Shown: positions 44,509 through 53,376 of the stretch, piece after piece | Layout of the letters: the number at the start of each line of letters is the position of its first letter | How positions within the stretch are numbered: the first letter of the stretch is position 1 | DNA from: Flavobacteriales bacterium | GTDB lineage: Bacteria > Bacteroidota > Bacteroidia > Flavobacteriales > UBA7312 | Reading direction: 5' to 3' | DNA: 64,000 nucleotides | Assembly (NCBI GenBank): GCA_016779935.1 | Contig: JADHMQ010000006.1 | Location: 28,682-92,681 of the forward strand | The notes under the pieces: generated by a model | Seen by the model: only the letters and a program-made list of their open reading frames with translations | What the model was told of the DNA's origin: nothing | Databases searched by the model: none | Made by a program: the position numbers and the translations under genes

Positions 44509-46077
44509 TTAATCCACTACTAAAAACTTTCCAGAAGATACTGCACTTTTAGTACCGTTAATGGTGTAAAAGTATACTCCCGAAGTCAAAGCCCCTCTTT
44601 TAAAAGAAATATACCCTCTATTAAGGTGGTAGTCTATACTAACTTTTTTACCCTCAGTATTTACAACATCCAAAGTGTAATCTTCAAATGAATTATCGAA
44701 ATGTGGAAAATATATACTTGAAACTTGATTAACAGGATTTGGAGCTACATAAGAATTGAATAGTTCTGTTGAACTGTATTCTGAAACTCCAGAAACCGTT
44801 AGAAGTGGATCATTACTTAAGATACTGTCAATATTTATAAACTCATCTCCTTCTTGATATTGTAAAAATTGAAAGCTATCAAATAGCATTTCATCATTTG
44901 AATTTGGACCAACAGTAATAAGTTGAGGAGGATTAAACGGATTGTGGTGATTACCTACTGTATTATCGTATAAGTGTTCAGAATAAAGGGTATATCCTTC
45001 AGGAATTTTTAACAAATTTTTAAAGTAATAATACTCTTGATGATTAAAATCCCAACGGTTAATTTTAATTAAAGGAATGGTATCATCTCCTAGAAAGGCG
45101 TAATTTAATATCTCAGTGCAAATTTTATGAGAATGTGGTAAGGCATTATACACAGAAAAATCAAACTCAACAGCTTCAGACTCTGTACTTATCAATTTCT
45201 CTTCATTAGGTAAAATATAAAAATCATCCTCCCAATATTGAAGAGGGGTCTGAGAAAAAACTTCTCTTACGCCTATCTCATCTTCTGGGTAAAAGAAGAG
45301 TCTTACTTGAATATTTACATCCATTCCATAACTCGCTCCTGAAGACACATAGTTAGGTGTGTGTACTTGAAAAATTAAGTCGGCTTGAGCAGGAAGAGAT
45401 ATTCCCATTTTAATTTCTGAGGAATTAGGAAAAATGATAGGATTTCCGCCTGGTGTATAAATCCCAACATAAATCTCTCCTTCAATATTTGCACTAAGTC
45501 CTGACATATCTTCGGAAACTACCCCCGCATTGTCGGCATTAAAAACAATATGATGAGTAAGTTCAGGATTTTCAGGTATAATCTCAATTGCCCTCAAATA
45601 CCTCTGAGTCGTTAAACCACTCGGCACGACTAAAAGATTATACGCATCTTCATTGAAGGCATTACTTTCAAATGTTGGTGTATTGATGATTAAGTCAGGC
45701 TCACCGTTAAGGATTGTAGAAGAAAATTCTGGAACTTCTGGTAATAAAGAGGTATCTCCTTCTAATGCAAAAGCATCAACCCAGTCGAGAATAGCTTCTT
45801 TCTCACTTTCCGTTAAGGCTCTTTCGTTGACAAAATGCATATAAGATGTATCAGGAGCCCATGGCGGCATATATCCTTCTGAAACTTGGTGGTAAATAGA
45901 ATTACGGTAAAAATACGTTTCATCGTAGTTTAAAACCGAAAAGGGTGCCCCTCCACCATCTCTATGGCATTGTGCACATTTTTCAAATAATATTGGAGCA
46001 ATATCAGAATAGGTGTTTTGAGATAGAGCTGTGAAAGAAAATAAGAGTAAAAATAAACTTGTTGATAGAGTCCTCAT
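44509..46077 (-). CDS. Secreted heme c - copper type II monooxygenase-like protein with T9SS tail
   Basis: 522 aa. After a signal peptide, a cytochrome c-like domain carries CAQCH (34-38). A peptidylglycine-monooxygenase-like copper domain follows. HH at 175-176 and His239 (QVHTP) match the Cu-H site. His315 and His317 (PHSHK) with Met397 (DEMLFD) match the Cu-M site, at spacings close to those in PHM (64 and 70 residues). A type A T9SS tail ends the protein. The fused heme may feed electrons to the copper site. The substrate is unknown. A minus-strand TAAGTTTG box (46083-46090) ends 5 nt before the ATG. Confidence 0.83.
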   Translation of the reverse strand: MRTLSTSLFLLLFSFTALSQNTYSDIAPILFEKCAQCHRDGGGAPFSVLNYDETYFYRNSIYHQVSEGYMPPWAPDTSYMHFVNERALTESEKEAILDWVDAFALEGDTSLLPEVPEFSSTILNGEPDLIINTPTFESNAFNEDAYNLLVVPSGLTTQRYLRAIEIIPENPELTHHIVFNADNAGVVSEDMSGLSANIEGEIYVGIYTPGGNPIIFPNSSEIKMGISLPAQADLIFQVHTPNYVSSGASYGMDVNIQVRLFFYPEDEIGVREVFSQTPLQYWEDDFYILPNEEKLISTESEAVEFDFSVYNALPHSHKICTEILNYAFLGDDTIPLIKINRWDFNHQEYYYFKNLLKIPEGYTLYSEHLYDNTVGNHHNPFNPPQLITVGPNSNDEMLFDSFQFLQYQEGDEFINIDSILSNDPLLTVSGVSEYSSTELFNSYVAPNPVNQVSSIYFPHFDNSFEDYTLDVVNTEGKKVSIDYHLNRGYISFKRGALTSGVYFYTINGTKSAVSSGKFLVVD

Positions 46078-46082
46078 GATGT

Positions 46083-46090
46083 CAAACTTA
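46083..46090 (-). promoter_or_regulatory. Probable -7 box of the heme-copper protein gene
   Basis: The minus-strand reading TAAGTTTG is a TAnnTTTG match 5 nt before the ATG, giving a near-leaderless layout. Confidence 0.55.
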
Positions 46091-46167
46091 CAATTTTTTA
46101 ATAAGTTATTAAATATTTACTAATTTTATCAAAGACATAAAAACCAATTTGTCTTTAACACGTTAAT

Positions 46168-46911
46168 ATGTTTCTAACAAAGAAAAATAACTTTGGGCAC
46201 AATCTGTTTTTAAAAAAATGGCTAGTAAGAATACTCGGAATCTTATCCCATTCACGTTTTAGAGGAACGAACAAGATGCATATTAGTGGAACCCATTTCC
46301 TTGAGGATTTACCTGATAAAAATGTCTTATTTATTTCCAATCATCAAACCTATTTTGCTGATGTGGCAGCTATGATTCATGTTATAAACGCTAGCCTAAA
46401 AGGGAGAAGAAATAGCATTAAAAACATAAGCTACTTGTGGAAACCCAAGATGAATCTCTATTTTGTAGCTGCCAAAGAAACTATGAAATCTGGGCTTATA
46501 CCTAAATTAATGGCACATGCTGGTTCTATTAGTATTGATAGAACATGGAGGTGTAAAGGGGAAAGTGTCCAAAGAGATGTTAAGTCAGAAGATGTTTCGA
46601 ACATTGACAAAGCATTGAATGAAGGCTGGGTTATTACATTCCCTCAGGGCACTACAAAAGCATGGATGCCAGTAAGAAAAGGAACGGCTCATATTATCAA
46701 GAAAAACAAACCTGAAGTTATACCAATTGTTATTGATGGTTTCAGGCGTTCGTTTGACAAAAAAGGACTGTTCGTCATAAAGAAAGGGGTATTAAAGTCT
46801 TTTGAAATAAAATCTCCGTTGGAAATAAATTATGAAAGTGATTCTATAGATGAGATTGTAAATAAAATCGAATTCGCCATTGAGCAACACCAATCCCAAA
46901 AACTGGTATAA
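46168..46911 (+). CDS. 1-acyl-sn-glycerol-3-phosphate acyltransferase family (PlsC-like)
   Basis: 247 aa. The acyltransferase motif I, NHxxxxD, is NHQTYFAD. Motif III reads FPQGT, where most PlsC proteins have FPEGT, so Glu is replaced by Gln. A basic, hydrophobic N-terminus suggests membrane association. It would acylate lysophosphatidate or another lysophospholipid. The Glu-to-Gln change may alter substrate rather than abolish activity. No neighbouring lipid genes are seen. Confidence 0.85.
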   Translation: MFLTKKNNFGHNLFLKKWLVRILGILSHSRFRGTNKMHISGTHFLEDLPDKNVLFISNHQTYFADVAAMIHVINASLKGRRNSIKNISYLWKPKMNLYFVAAKETMKSGLIPKLMAHAGSISIDRTWRCKGESVQRDVKSEDVSNIDKALNEGWVITFPQGTTKAWMPVRKGTAHIIKKNKPEVIPIVIDGFRRSFDKKGLFVIKKGVLKSFEIKSPLEINYESDSIDEIVNKIEFAIEQHQSQKLV

Positions 46912-46927
46912 ACAGCCTATTGTAGTT

Positions 46928-47551
46928 CTAAAAAACTTGAAAAATAATTAAAGCGTAAACCAGAAAACGAATATACCTAAACAAAGACCATAAGAGGTAA
47001 TGCTTAAAATTGTATTTAATTATTCCACAAGCCATACTTACCATAGAGTGAGGAAGTGGCGAAATTGCTCCTAAAACTACAAATACTCCACCCCACTTTC
47101 GTAAGTTGACTATATGCTTTGCAATTTTAACTTCTACATAATTTTTTACTGCAGGAATTAAAAATAGACGTCCTCCTATGAAGTAAGAAATTACACCTCC
47201 TAAATAAGAAATAGACGCTAGAGTAAATAAATATAAATAGGAAAAAGACGATTTAGATGCCCAAGCAATGAATACTTCTGGTGGTAGCAAACCTAAAATA
47301 GACTCTGATATTAGAAAAATTGAAAATATAGCTAGTGGAGAAAAAGACTCAACTAAGTTGCTAAGCAATAGATTGATATCAACAACAAAAGTATCTAGAA
47401 GAAAAACTACAGCAACAAAAAGAGCAATAAGATAACCCCCTTTGAAAGCGGTATCCTTTAAAAAGGAATAAAAACGTGTAATCTTAAAGTACCGATTGAG
47501 TAAACCCAATCGTTTTGACACACTGTTTTTAGCTGTATTACCACCGTTCAT
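46928..47551 (-). CDS. VTT/DedA-like membrane protein (YqaA family)
   Basis: 207 aa with about five hydrophobic segments. GLLPPEVFIAWASK and GGVISYFIGGRLFL, then GAISPLPHSMVSMACGIIKYNFKHYLL, fit the VTT (SNARE-associated) family, with the characteristic Pro/Gly-rich re-entrant regions. DedA relatives flip or transport lipids such as undecaprenyl phosphate; for this branch that is inference. A minus-strand TATTTTTG box (47589-47596) lies 38 nt upstream. Confidence 0.82.
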   Translation of the reverse strand: MNGGNTAKNSVSKRLGLLNRYFKITRFYSFLKDTAFKGGYLIALFVAVVFLLDTFVVDINLLLSNLVESFSPLAIFSIFLISESILGLLPPEVFIAWASKSSFSYLYLFTLASISYLGGVISYFIGGRLFLIPAVKNYVEVKIAKHIVNLRKWGGVFVVLGAISPLPHSMVSMACGIIKYNFKHYLLWSLFRYIRFLVYALIIFQVF

Positions 47552-47636
47552 TTTTAACCTATTAATTTATCTTAAAATTATGGAGGGGCAAAAATAAGGT
47601 TAATTTTTCGATTACAAACTCAAGATTTGAATTGAA

Positions 47637-47667
47637 AAAAAACCCTCTTATTTTAAGAGGGTTTTTT
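47637..47667. terminator. Strong intrinsic terminator (bidirectional)
   Basis: AACCCTCTTA pairs with TAAGAGGGTT around a TTT loop, with an A-run before and a T-run after. It lies 25 nt past the stop of the frameshifted secreted-protein gene and would end that minus-strand transcript. Confidence 0.85.
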
Positions 47668-47692
47668 GCACACTAGAGGGAAAAAAAGAATT

Positions 47693-48909
47693 TTACTCGA
47701 TTATGATTTTTTTCTCTATATCACCATTGTCATAAATATAGAACAACAATCTATTGTCAGCATCCTTATCGGCAATTCTACCTAAAGCGTCAATTACTCT
47801 AATAAGGTTTTTATTTTGTACAAAAGACTCATTAATAGAGGTTGGTGCAGAGATTGATCTTGCCCAAGCTTCACCATACCACACCCATTCGTCACAAATC
47901 TCTTGATTCATATTACACATTTCACTCCAACCTTGTGGAAAAGCATTCAATCCATCAGCATATATGGAAGCACTCCAACAAACCGTCAGTGTATCATCTA
48001 ATGATAATGATAAGGCAAACTCAGGTGTCCATGTGTGAGGATAAGAACCCACACTACCATATTGAGACATAAATTCATTTGAAGGGGTAATTACAAAACC
48101 ATGCACTACGGTATCTGTAATATCATTTAAAGATTCAGTAATATATCCAGAAAAATAACTTCCCAAAGGCCATCAACTTCTGTAAAATTAGCATCGTACC
48201 ATGTTGAATCACAAAAATCAAAATTGAAATAAGTGAATGTAGCCGAATAGTCACATCCATCAGCATCAACAATGTAACAAGTATATACTCCATTAGCGGA
48301 AGGCGTGATAGTTTGTGATTTTTCTAAATTACTCCATTCATAAGACACAGGTAAATTCACACCATAGGCATTTGCTGTAAGTTGACCATTCTCTTCTGTA
48401 ATTTCAACAGAACCGTTACAGTCTACAGAAGAATCGCATGAAGCTATACAGCTTTCTTCTGTTGCAAATTCTCCACTTCCATCCATTAATTCAGAACAAC
48501 CAAAAGCGTTTTGTGAACATGTCCAAGTAGATATAACATCTCCACCTACAGGTACCCATGCTTCACCGTTCCAATATTGAGTTAAGCAACACATTAAAGT
48601 ATCAACGTACCCTGAATCGGAAAGGGTGTAAGCTATACAAGTTGTAATTGTATCCTCACCATACTCATTATATACGGTATGTGTGCAAGGACCACCAAAA
48701 CAACTATCTTCCCATGTATCTAGTATTGTATTAGTATAAGCATACAATGGAGCCATGGTTGGCAAACCATTTCCTGTAGTTGGAATCGCTACCTCAAACA
48801 CATAATAATTACCTACTGTATAAGTTTGTTCACACAATGTTGTAGGAATGTTTTGTGCCTTTGTTAATAGTCCGAGAGAGACTAAAATTAATAATATAAG
48901 ATTTTTCAT
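47693..48909 (-). pseudogene. Secreted Cys-rich protein gene split by a frameshift
   Basis: The first part (48909 to about 48170) has a signal peptide (LILLILVSLGLLTKAQ), many Cys, and the module WTCSQNAFGCSELMDGSGEF seen also in the gene at 49171. It runs into a stop at 48127. A second open frame, overlapping at -1, continues from about 48172 (GSYFSGYITESLNDITD ...) to 47693 and ends with the short sorting-like tail RLLFYIYDNGDIEKKIIIE. Together they make one protein of about 405 aa. Restoring one base near GATGGCCTTTGGG (48161-48174) would rejoin the frames. No canonical slippery heptamer is seen, so a mutation or sequencing error is favoured over programmed shifting. Confidence 0.75.
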
Positions 48910-48937
48910 AAATATTTTTTTTATTTAAATAATGGTT

Positions 48938-48945
48938 CAAATGTA
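48938..48945 (-). promoter_or_regulatory. Probable -7 box of the frameshifted gene
   Basis: The minus-strand reading TACATTTG is a TAnnTTTG match 28 nt before the ATG at 48909. Confidence 0.5.
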
Positions 48946-49095
48946 TTTTTAAATCTACTGAGCAACAAATATTTATCGCTCTCTACTTATAACTTCAATT
49001 TATATAATAATACCTTTTAATCATAAAAACACTTATGTATTCAATCATTTTAACTGTCACGTTTAAACATACATAATTGTTAAAAATATAAGTCT

Positions 49096-49129
49096 TTGTA
49101 TAGCTTTTTTAAAAAATAGTTATACAAAA
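49096..49129. promoter_or_regulatory. Second copy of the TTTGTATA-N18-TATACAAA inverted repeat
   Basis: Arms and 18-nt spacing are identical to those before the photolyase genes; the spacer sequences differ. It lies upstream of the cupredoxin-FAS1 gene, with the right arm about where a -33 element would sit relative to the -7 box at 49143-49150. Confidence 0.6.
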
Positions 49130-49142
49130 TGATATATATTCA

Positions 49143-49150
49143 TATATTTG
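49143..49150 (+). promoter_or_regulatory. Probable -7 box of the cupredoxin-FAS1 gene
   Basis: TATATTTG matches TAnnTTTG, 20 nt before the ATG at 49171. Confidence 0.55.
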
Positions 49151-49170
49151 TTAAACAATTTACATGAAAA

Positions 49171-51438
49171 ATGAAAGATTTAATATTAGCCTTAGCAATT
49201 TCTTTTAGTGTTTTCAGCGCAAAGTCTTATGCCCAATGTGAAGCAGACTATACTGTTATTTTAAACAATTTTGAGTTTGTTCCTTCAGAACTTACCATAG
49301 CGCCTGGCGAAACAGTTGCCTTTATTAATATTGAAGGAGAACATACTGTGAATGGCATCTCAAATAGTATTACTGGTGAGTCATTCAATAATGCTATTGA
49401 TTACTTCTTAGAGCAAACTACTGGAAACTCTGAAGGTGTATGCATGGGGGTTATTGAATTTGATACTGCCGGTATTTTTAATTTTGATTGTAGTGTGGGT
49501 TACAATGCTGAAGCTGGCATGTCTCTAAACATTAATGTAGATGCATTTGATTTGTACGACTTATTAAGTACTGTATATAATGCTGATAACCCAAATCCAC
49601 AAGATGTATTTAGTTCCTTCTATGCTTTCAACTCATTCACTAATGAATATTTAACACAAGGTGGACCATGGACCATTTTTGTTCCCAATGACGATGCTGT
49701 TAATGAAATACTTGAATACATGAATTTGAACCAATTTGATGCTCTAAATATTCCTGATTTCACAGAAATACTTCAGTATCACATTGCACCTGGAAGATTG
49801 TTAGCTGAGGATTTATTTAATGGTTTACAGATACTGTCTGCACAAGGTCAAATGTTGAATATTACCGAAAATAATGGTTCATTCTTTGTGAACAATGCAG
49901 AAATAGTAACAACTGATTTAGAGGCATACAATGGAGTGGTACACGTAATTGATTATTGCCTAGCCCCAAGTGGCTTGCCAGAAGCAACAGTCATGGAAAT
50001 AATTGCTAGAAGTGAAGTACACCAAACTTTTGAAGAAGCAATTATATTAGTCAGTTACGATGATAACCTTTCAACACAAGCTTCCATTGACAATAGTATT
50101 GAAGGTCCTGGACCCTTTACGGTCTATGCCCCTACTGACGATGCCTTTGCGTTTTTTGCTCAAGAGCTTGATATGACAGTTGATGAACTCTTAGAATCCC
50201 AATACATTTATGACTTAGTGTTCAATCATATTTTTGAAAATGAAATACCAAGTTCTGAAATGTACTCTGGTAACACTGCCTTCAATGTAGATGGCATTAG
50301 TGTTGAATTCGATTACACAGACAGCACCTTCTTTGTTATTGGTGATGAAAATACTGCAGAAGTTACAATTACAGATTTAATGGCATATAACGGTATTGTA
50401 CATGTCATTGATGCCGTAATTAGGCCTAATATTCCTGTTTTAGAGGGAAGTTGTGGAATATGGCGACTAAATTTACTATCAAACAATGACGGATGGGAAG
50501 GCGATATATTATATTTATACATTAATGATGAATTCATAGAAGATTTAACTATTTACGAAGGTTCAAATTCAAGGAACTTCAATTTTGGAGTTGATGAAGG
50601 TGATATCATTGATTTATTTGTTGGTAACGATGGAAGCGGATATGGTGGATATAATCACAGCTACAAACTCTACAACGGTGATGGACAATTAGTTACTAGC
50701 ATTAATGACTCTCCAAACTATAAGCTCCCAAATATTACAAATATTGTAGCCTGTGAAGTGTTTGGTGAAGACCATTGTGGGAAAATAAAAATTGAGTTAT
50801 TTCATGATATTGGATACGGTTGGTACGGACCTCTTCAAGTATATATAAACGGAGAATTAGAACAATCAATAGATATGCCAGTAGGATATAAGCAAATAAC
50901 AGAAATTAATGCTAACTACAACGATACTTTTGATTTTATAGTTAACAATCCTGTATATCCTGAAGAAACTGGTTATAAAGTGTTTGACACTAATGGCCAA
51001 GTTATCATAAATGATAATATTATTAACGTGGCACCTGAGGATGCTTTCGATATTCCTTTTTGCACAACGATTGCAGAAAGCTGGAATTGCATAAATGATG
51101 CTTGTATTGACCCAATGGATGGCTCTGGTGCTTTCTCATCTTTGAACGATTGTCAATTTACATGTGAAGGGATTATTTCTTCAATCAAAGAAAACAGTCT
51201 AGATGTTTCTATATATCCAAATCCATCATCAAATGTATTTAATATCAATTTGAATGGATATGATAAATATGAACTATCGGTTACAAATATAATTGGAGAA
51301 AAAATATACACTGAAGAACTTAGTCTAAATGGAAACTATGTTAATCAGATTGATTTATCAAACTTCCATAAAGGAATATATAATTTAACTGTTAGCTCTA
51401 GAATTGGAGCAAGCAACTACAAGCTTATACTTCAGTAG
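49171..51438 (+). CDS. Secreted cupredoxin-like + two fasciclin (FAS1) domain protein with T9SS tail
   Basis: 755 aa. A signal peptide ends near residue 21. Residues 23-124 look like a plastocyanin fold (FEFVPSELTIAPGETVAFIN, GEHTVNG, FNFDCSVGYNAEAGM). Cu ligands His58, Cys107 and Met117 are possible, but the usual second His after Cys is Gly110. Two FAS1 domains (about 126-268 and 270-420) follow, with FTEILQYHIAPGRLLAEDL and GVVHVIDYCLAP, then GPFTVYAPTDDAFAFF and IVHVIDAVI. Two lectin-like beta modules, a Cys-rich CIDPMDGSGAF module and a type A T9SS tail (IYPNPSSNVFNI) complete it. It is likely a surface adhesion protein. Confidence 0.85.
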   Translation: MKDLILALAISFSVFSAKSYAQCEADYTVILNNFEFVPSELTIAPGETVAFINIEGEHTVNGISNSITGESFNNAIDYFLEQTTGNSEGVCMGVIEFDTAGIFNFDCSVGYNAEAGMSLNINVDAFDLYDLLSTVYNADNPNPQDVFSSFYAFNSFTNEYLTQGGPWTIFVPNDDAVNEILEYMNLNQFDALNIPDFTEILQYHIAPGRLLAEDLFNGLQILSAQGQMLNITENNGSFFVNNAEIVTTDLEAYNGVVHVIDYCLAPSGLPEATVMEIIARSEVHQTFEEAIILVSYDDNLSTQASIDNSIEGPGPFTVYAPTDDAFAFFAQELDMTVDELLESQYIYDLVFNHIFENEIPSSEMYSGNTAFNVDGISVEFDYTDSTFFVIGDENTAEVTITDLMAYNGIVHVIDAVIRPNIPVLEGSCGIWRLNLLSNNDGWEGDILYLYINDEFIEDLTIYEGSNSRNFNFGVDEGDIIDLFVGNDGSGYGGYNHSYKLYNGDGQLVTSINDSPNYKLPNITNIVACEVFGEDHCGKIKIELFHDIGYGWYGPLQVYINGELEQSIDMPVGYKQITEINANYNDTFDFIVNNPVYPEETGYKVFDTNGQVIINDNIINVAPEDAFDIPFCTTIAESWNCINDACIDPMDGSGAFSSLNDCQFTCEGIISSIKENSLDVSIYPNPSSNVFNINLNGYDKYELSVTNIIGEKIYTEELSLNGNYVNQIDLSNFHKGIYNLTVSSRIGASNYKLILQ

Positions 51439-51473
51439 ACAAGTTTGTATGTAGTTTTTTAAAAACTAATATT

Positions 51474-52355
51474 ATGTCAGGATTTGAGGTTAAAATTTTT
51501 AACACTTTTATAGGTATAAAAACAAAGCAAAAAGTAGAGCGGTTTATTTTATTCATCTCAGTAATAAGCTTTTTCATTCATCTTGCTTTGATTTACTTAA
51601 CAAAGCTTAATCTAATAGAGATTGACGACCAACACGGTTTACTTTCAAGCCCAATTGCTGCTATTTACACTCCATTTTCATTTATACTAGCCTACGAAAT
51701 ATATCTACTAATATATTATCTCCCCCGTTCAATAACTACCTATATATCCAAACAGTACGAAATTATAACATTGATAATCATCAGGAGAATATTTAAAGAT
51801 ATCTCTAACCTTGATTTAAACCAAAGGCTGTTTAGCAATGAATCAAACATCCAAATATTCCTTGATTTAGGCACTTCTTTGGTTCTCTTTCTACTAATCT
51901 ATTTTTTTAGACGTAATTCGATGAAATTCAAGTCTACAGCTAGTGAAGATGTGTTAAATCGATTTATAAAAATTAAGACATGGATGTCTACCCTATTAGT
52001 ACCAATTATCATCCTACTGGCAAGCTTTCATTTTATATCGTGGATTAGTGGCGTCTATGATTCACAAATGGTAAACACACAAATGATATCAATCAATAAT
52101 ATTTTCTTTGATGAACTCTTTCAGTTACTCATTATCGTTGATGTCTTACTACTATTGTTCTCCTTCTTTAACTCAGAATTATTTCATAAAATCATGAGAA
52201 ATTCTGGCTTTATCATCTCTACAATCCTCATAAGAATTTCCTTTTTTACAGATGGAATATCAAATATAATACTCATAATTTCATCTTTACTATTTGGGCT
52301 TTTGATACTTATCATTTACAATGAATGTGAGAAAAGAGAACTGTTCAAAAGCTAG
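51474..52355 (+). CDS. Polytopic membrane protein, unknown
   Basis: 293 aa with about seven hydrophobic segments (starting near residues 24, 64, 128, 170, 212, 242 and 265). No known motif or active-site pattern was recognised. Charged loops (TASEDVLNRFIKIKTWMS) separate the helices. It follows the cupredoxin-FAS1 gene by 35 nt, probably on the same transcript, so it might share its regulation. Function unknown. Confidence 0.75.
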   Translation: MSGFEVKIFNTFIGIKTKQKVERFILFISVISFFIHLALIYLTKLNLIEIDDQHGLLSSPIAAIYTPFSFILAYEIYLLIYYLPRSITTYISKQYEIITLIIIRRIFKDISNLDLNQRLFSNESNIQIFLDLGTSLVLFLLIYFFRRNSMKFKSTASEDVLNRFIKIKTWMSTLLVPIIILLASFHFISWISGVYDSQMVNTQMISINNIFFDELFQLLIIVDVLLLLFSFFNSELFHKIMRNSGFIISTILIRISFFTDGISNIILIISSLLFGLLILIIYNECEKRELFKS

Positions 52356-52440
52356 TGAATAGAATATTTATTTTTATTATGATTGGTAATTAATAAAGGT
52401 CTAATTTTAGCATTTATTATGCATTACTTTAACCTTAAAT

Positions 52441-52665
52441 ATGGACACTCAAATAATATTGACAATAATTCTATTGATTATAGAACTAATTGCTTTTGCA
52501 TGGCTTATTAATGACCTTAATAAATCTAAAAAAAAGCAAAATAAAATTATAGAATTAGAGAATCAAATACTAAAGCTCGAAGGTTCAATTCTAGAGCAAG
52601 AACAGAATATAATTTTTGAAATAAAAGAACTGAAATCAATACTAAAAACAATACAAAATAAATAA
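52441..52665 (+). CDS. Small membrane protein with coiled coil
   Basis: 74 aa. One transmembrane helix (about 4-24, IILTIILLIIELIAFAWLI) is followed by a Lys/Glu-rich coiled coil (about 30-72, IIELENQILKLEGSILEQEQ). It has no known domain. Its stop shares one base with the nitroreductase start (TAATG), so translation is coupled. A scaffold or anchor role is a guess. Confidence 0.7.
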   Translation: MDTQIILTIILLIIELIAFAWLINDLNKSKKKQNKIIELENQILKLEGSILEQEQNIIFEIKELKSILKTIQNK

Positions 52666-53372
52666 TGGATTTTTTTGAAGCAGTAAATAAAAGAAGATCA
52701 GTAAGGCGATTTACTGACACAGCTGTACCAGAATCTGTAATGAGGAAATGTCTCAAAACATCAGTGCTAGCAGCAAACTCCTCCAACCTTCAACCCTGGG
52801 AGTTTTATTGGATTAGGGATGAGGAAAAGAAAAAAAAGGTTGTTGAAGCGTGTTTCTCTCAGAATGCAGCAAAAACTGCCAAAGAAATTGTTGTATCTCT
52901 ATCTAGAATTGACACTTGGAAGAGAAACCGTGATTTTATTATTGAAGAGTACCTAAAAAAAGGAGAACTGCATCCATTAGTCAACAAGTATTACAATACC
53001 TTAATACCATTAGCTTACACCCACGATCGCTTTGGTATTTTTGGTATACTGAAACGTATTTTTTATGTCTTTTTTGGTATTTTAGGATTTTTCAAACCCA
53101 TTCAAAGAGGACCTATCTACAAGCATCAATTATTTGAGTCCGTTACAAAAACTACAGCCCTAGCTTGTCAGAATTTTATGATGGCATTAGTTGCCGAAGG
53201 GTTTGATTCCTGCCCTATGGAAGGCTTTGATGAAAAAAGAGTTAAGAAAATACTCAATCTCAATTGGCAAAGCCACGTTGTAATGATTTTTGGAATTGGA
53301 GAAGCCGAAGAAGGAGGAGTTTATACAGAACGATTTAGAATCCACGACGACTTAGTTATTAAAGAAGTATAG
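52665..53372 (+). CDS. Nitroreductase-family FMN oxidoreductase
   Basis: 235 aa. The N-terminal FMN-binding pattern FFEAVNKRRSVRRFTDTAVP and AANSSNLQPWEFYWI are typical, as is the C-terminal ALACQNFMMALVAEGFDSCPMEGFDEKRV. It reduces quinones, nitroaromatics or related acceptors with NAD(P)H. The central part (about 100-150) has a hydrophobic insert, IFGILKRIFYVFFGILGFF, which may touch the membrane. It converges with an HxlR regulator, a frequent pairing for redox-responsive genes. Confidence 0.9.
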   Translation: MDFFEAVNKRRSVRRFTDTAVPESVMRKCLKTSVLAANSSNLQPWEFYWIRDEEKKKKVVEACFSQNAAKTAKEIVVSLSRIDTWKRNRDFIIEEYLKKGELHPLVNKYYNTLIPLAYTHDRFGIFGILKRIFYVFFGILGFFKPIQRGPIYKHQLFESVTKTTALACQNFMMALVAEGFDSCPMEGFDEKRVKKILNLNWQSHVVMIFGIGEAEEGGVYTERFRIHDDLVIKEV

Positions 53373-53376
53373 GCAA

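Noticed and set aside
48127..48175. Programmed -1 frameshift in the secreted protein gene.
   Set aside because: No X-XXY-YYZ slippery heptamer or obvious downstream pseudoknot is visible.
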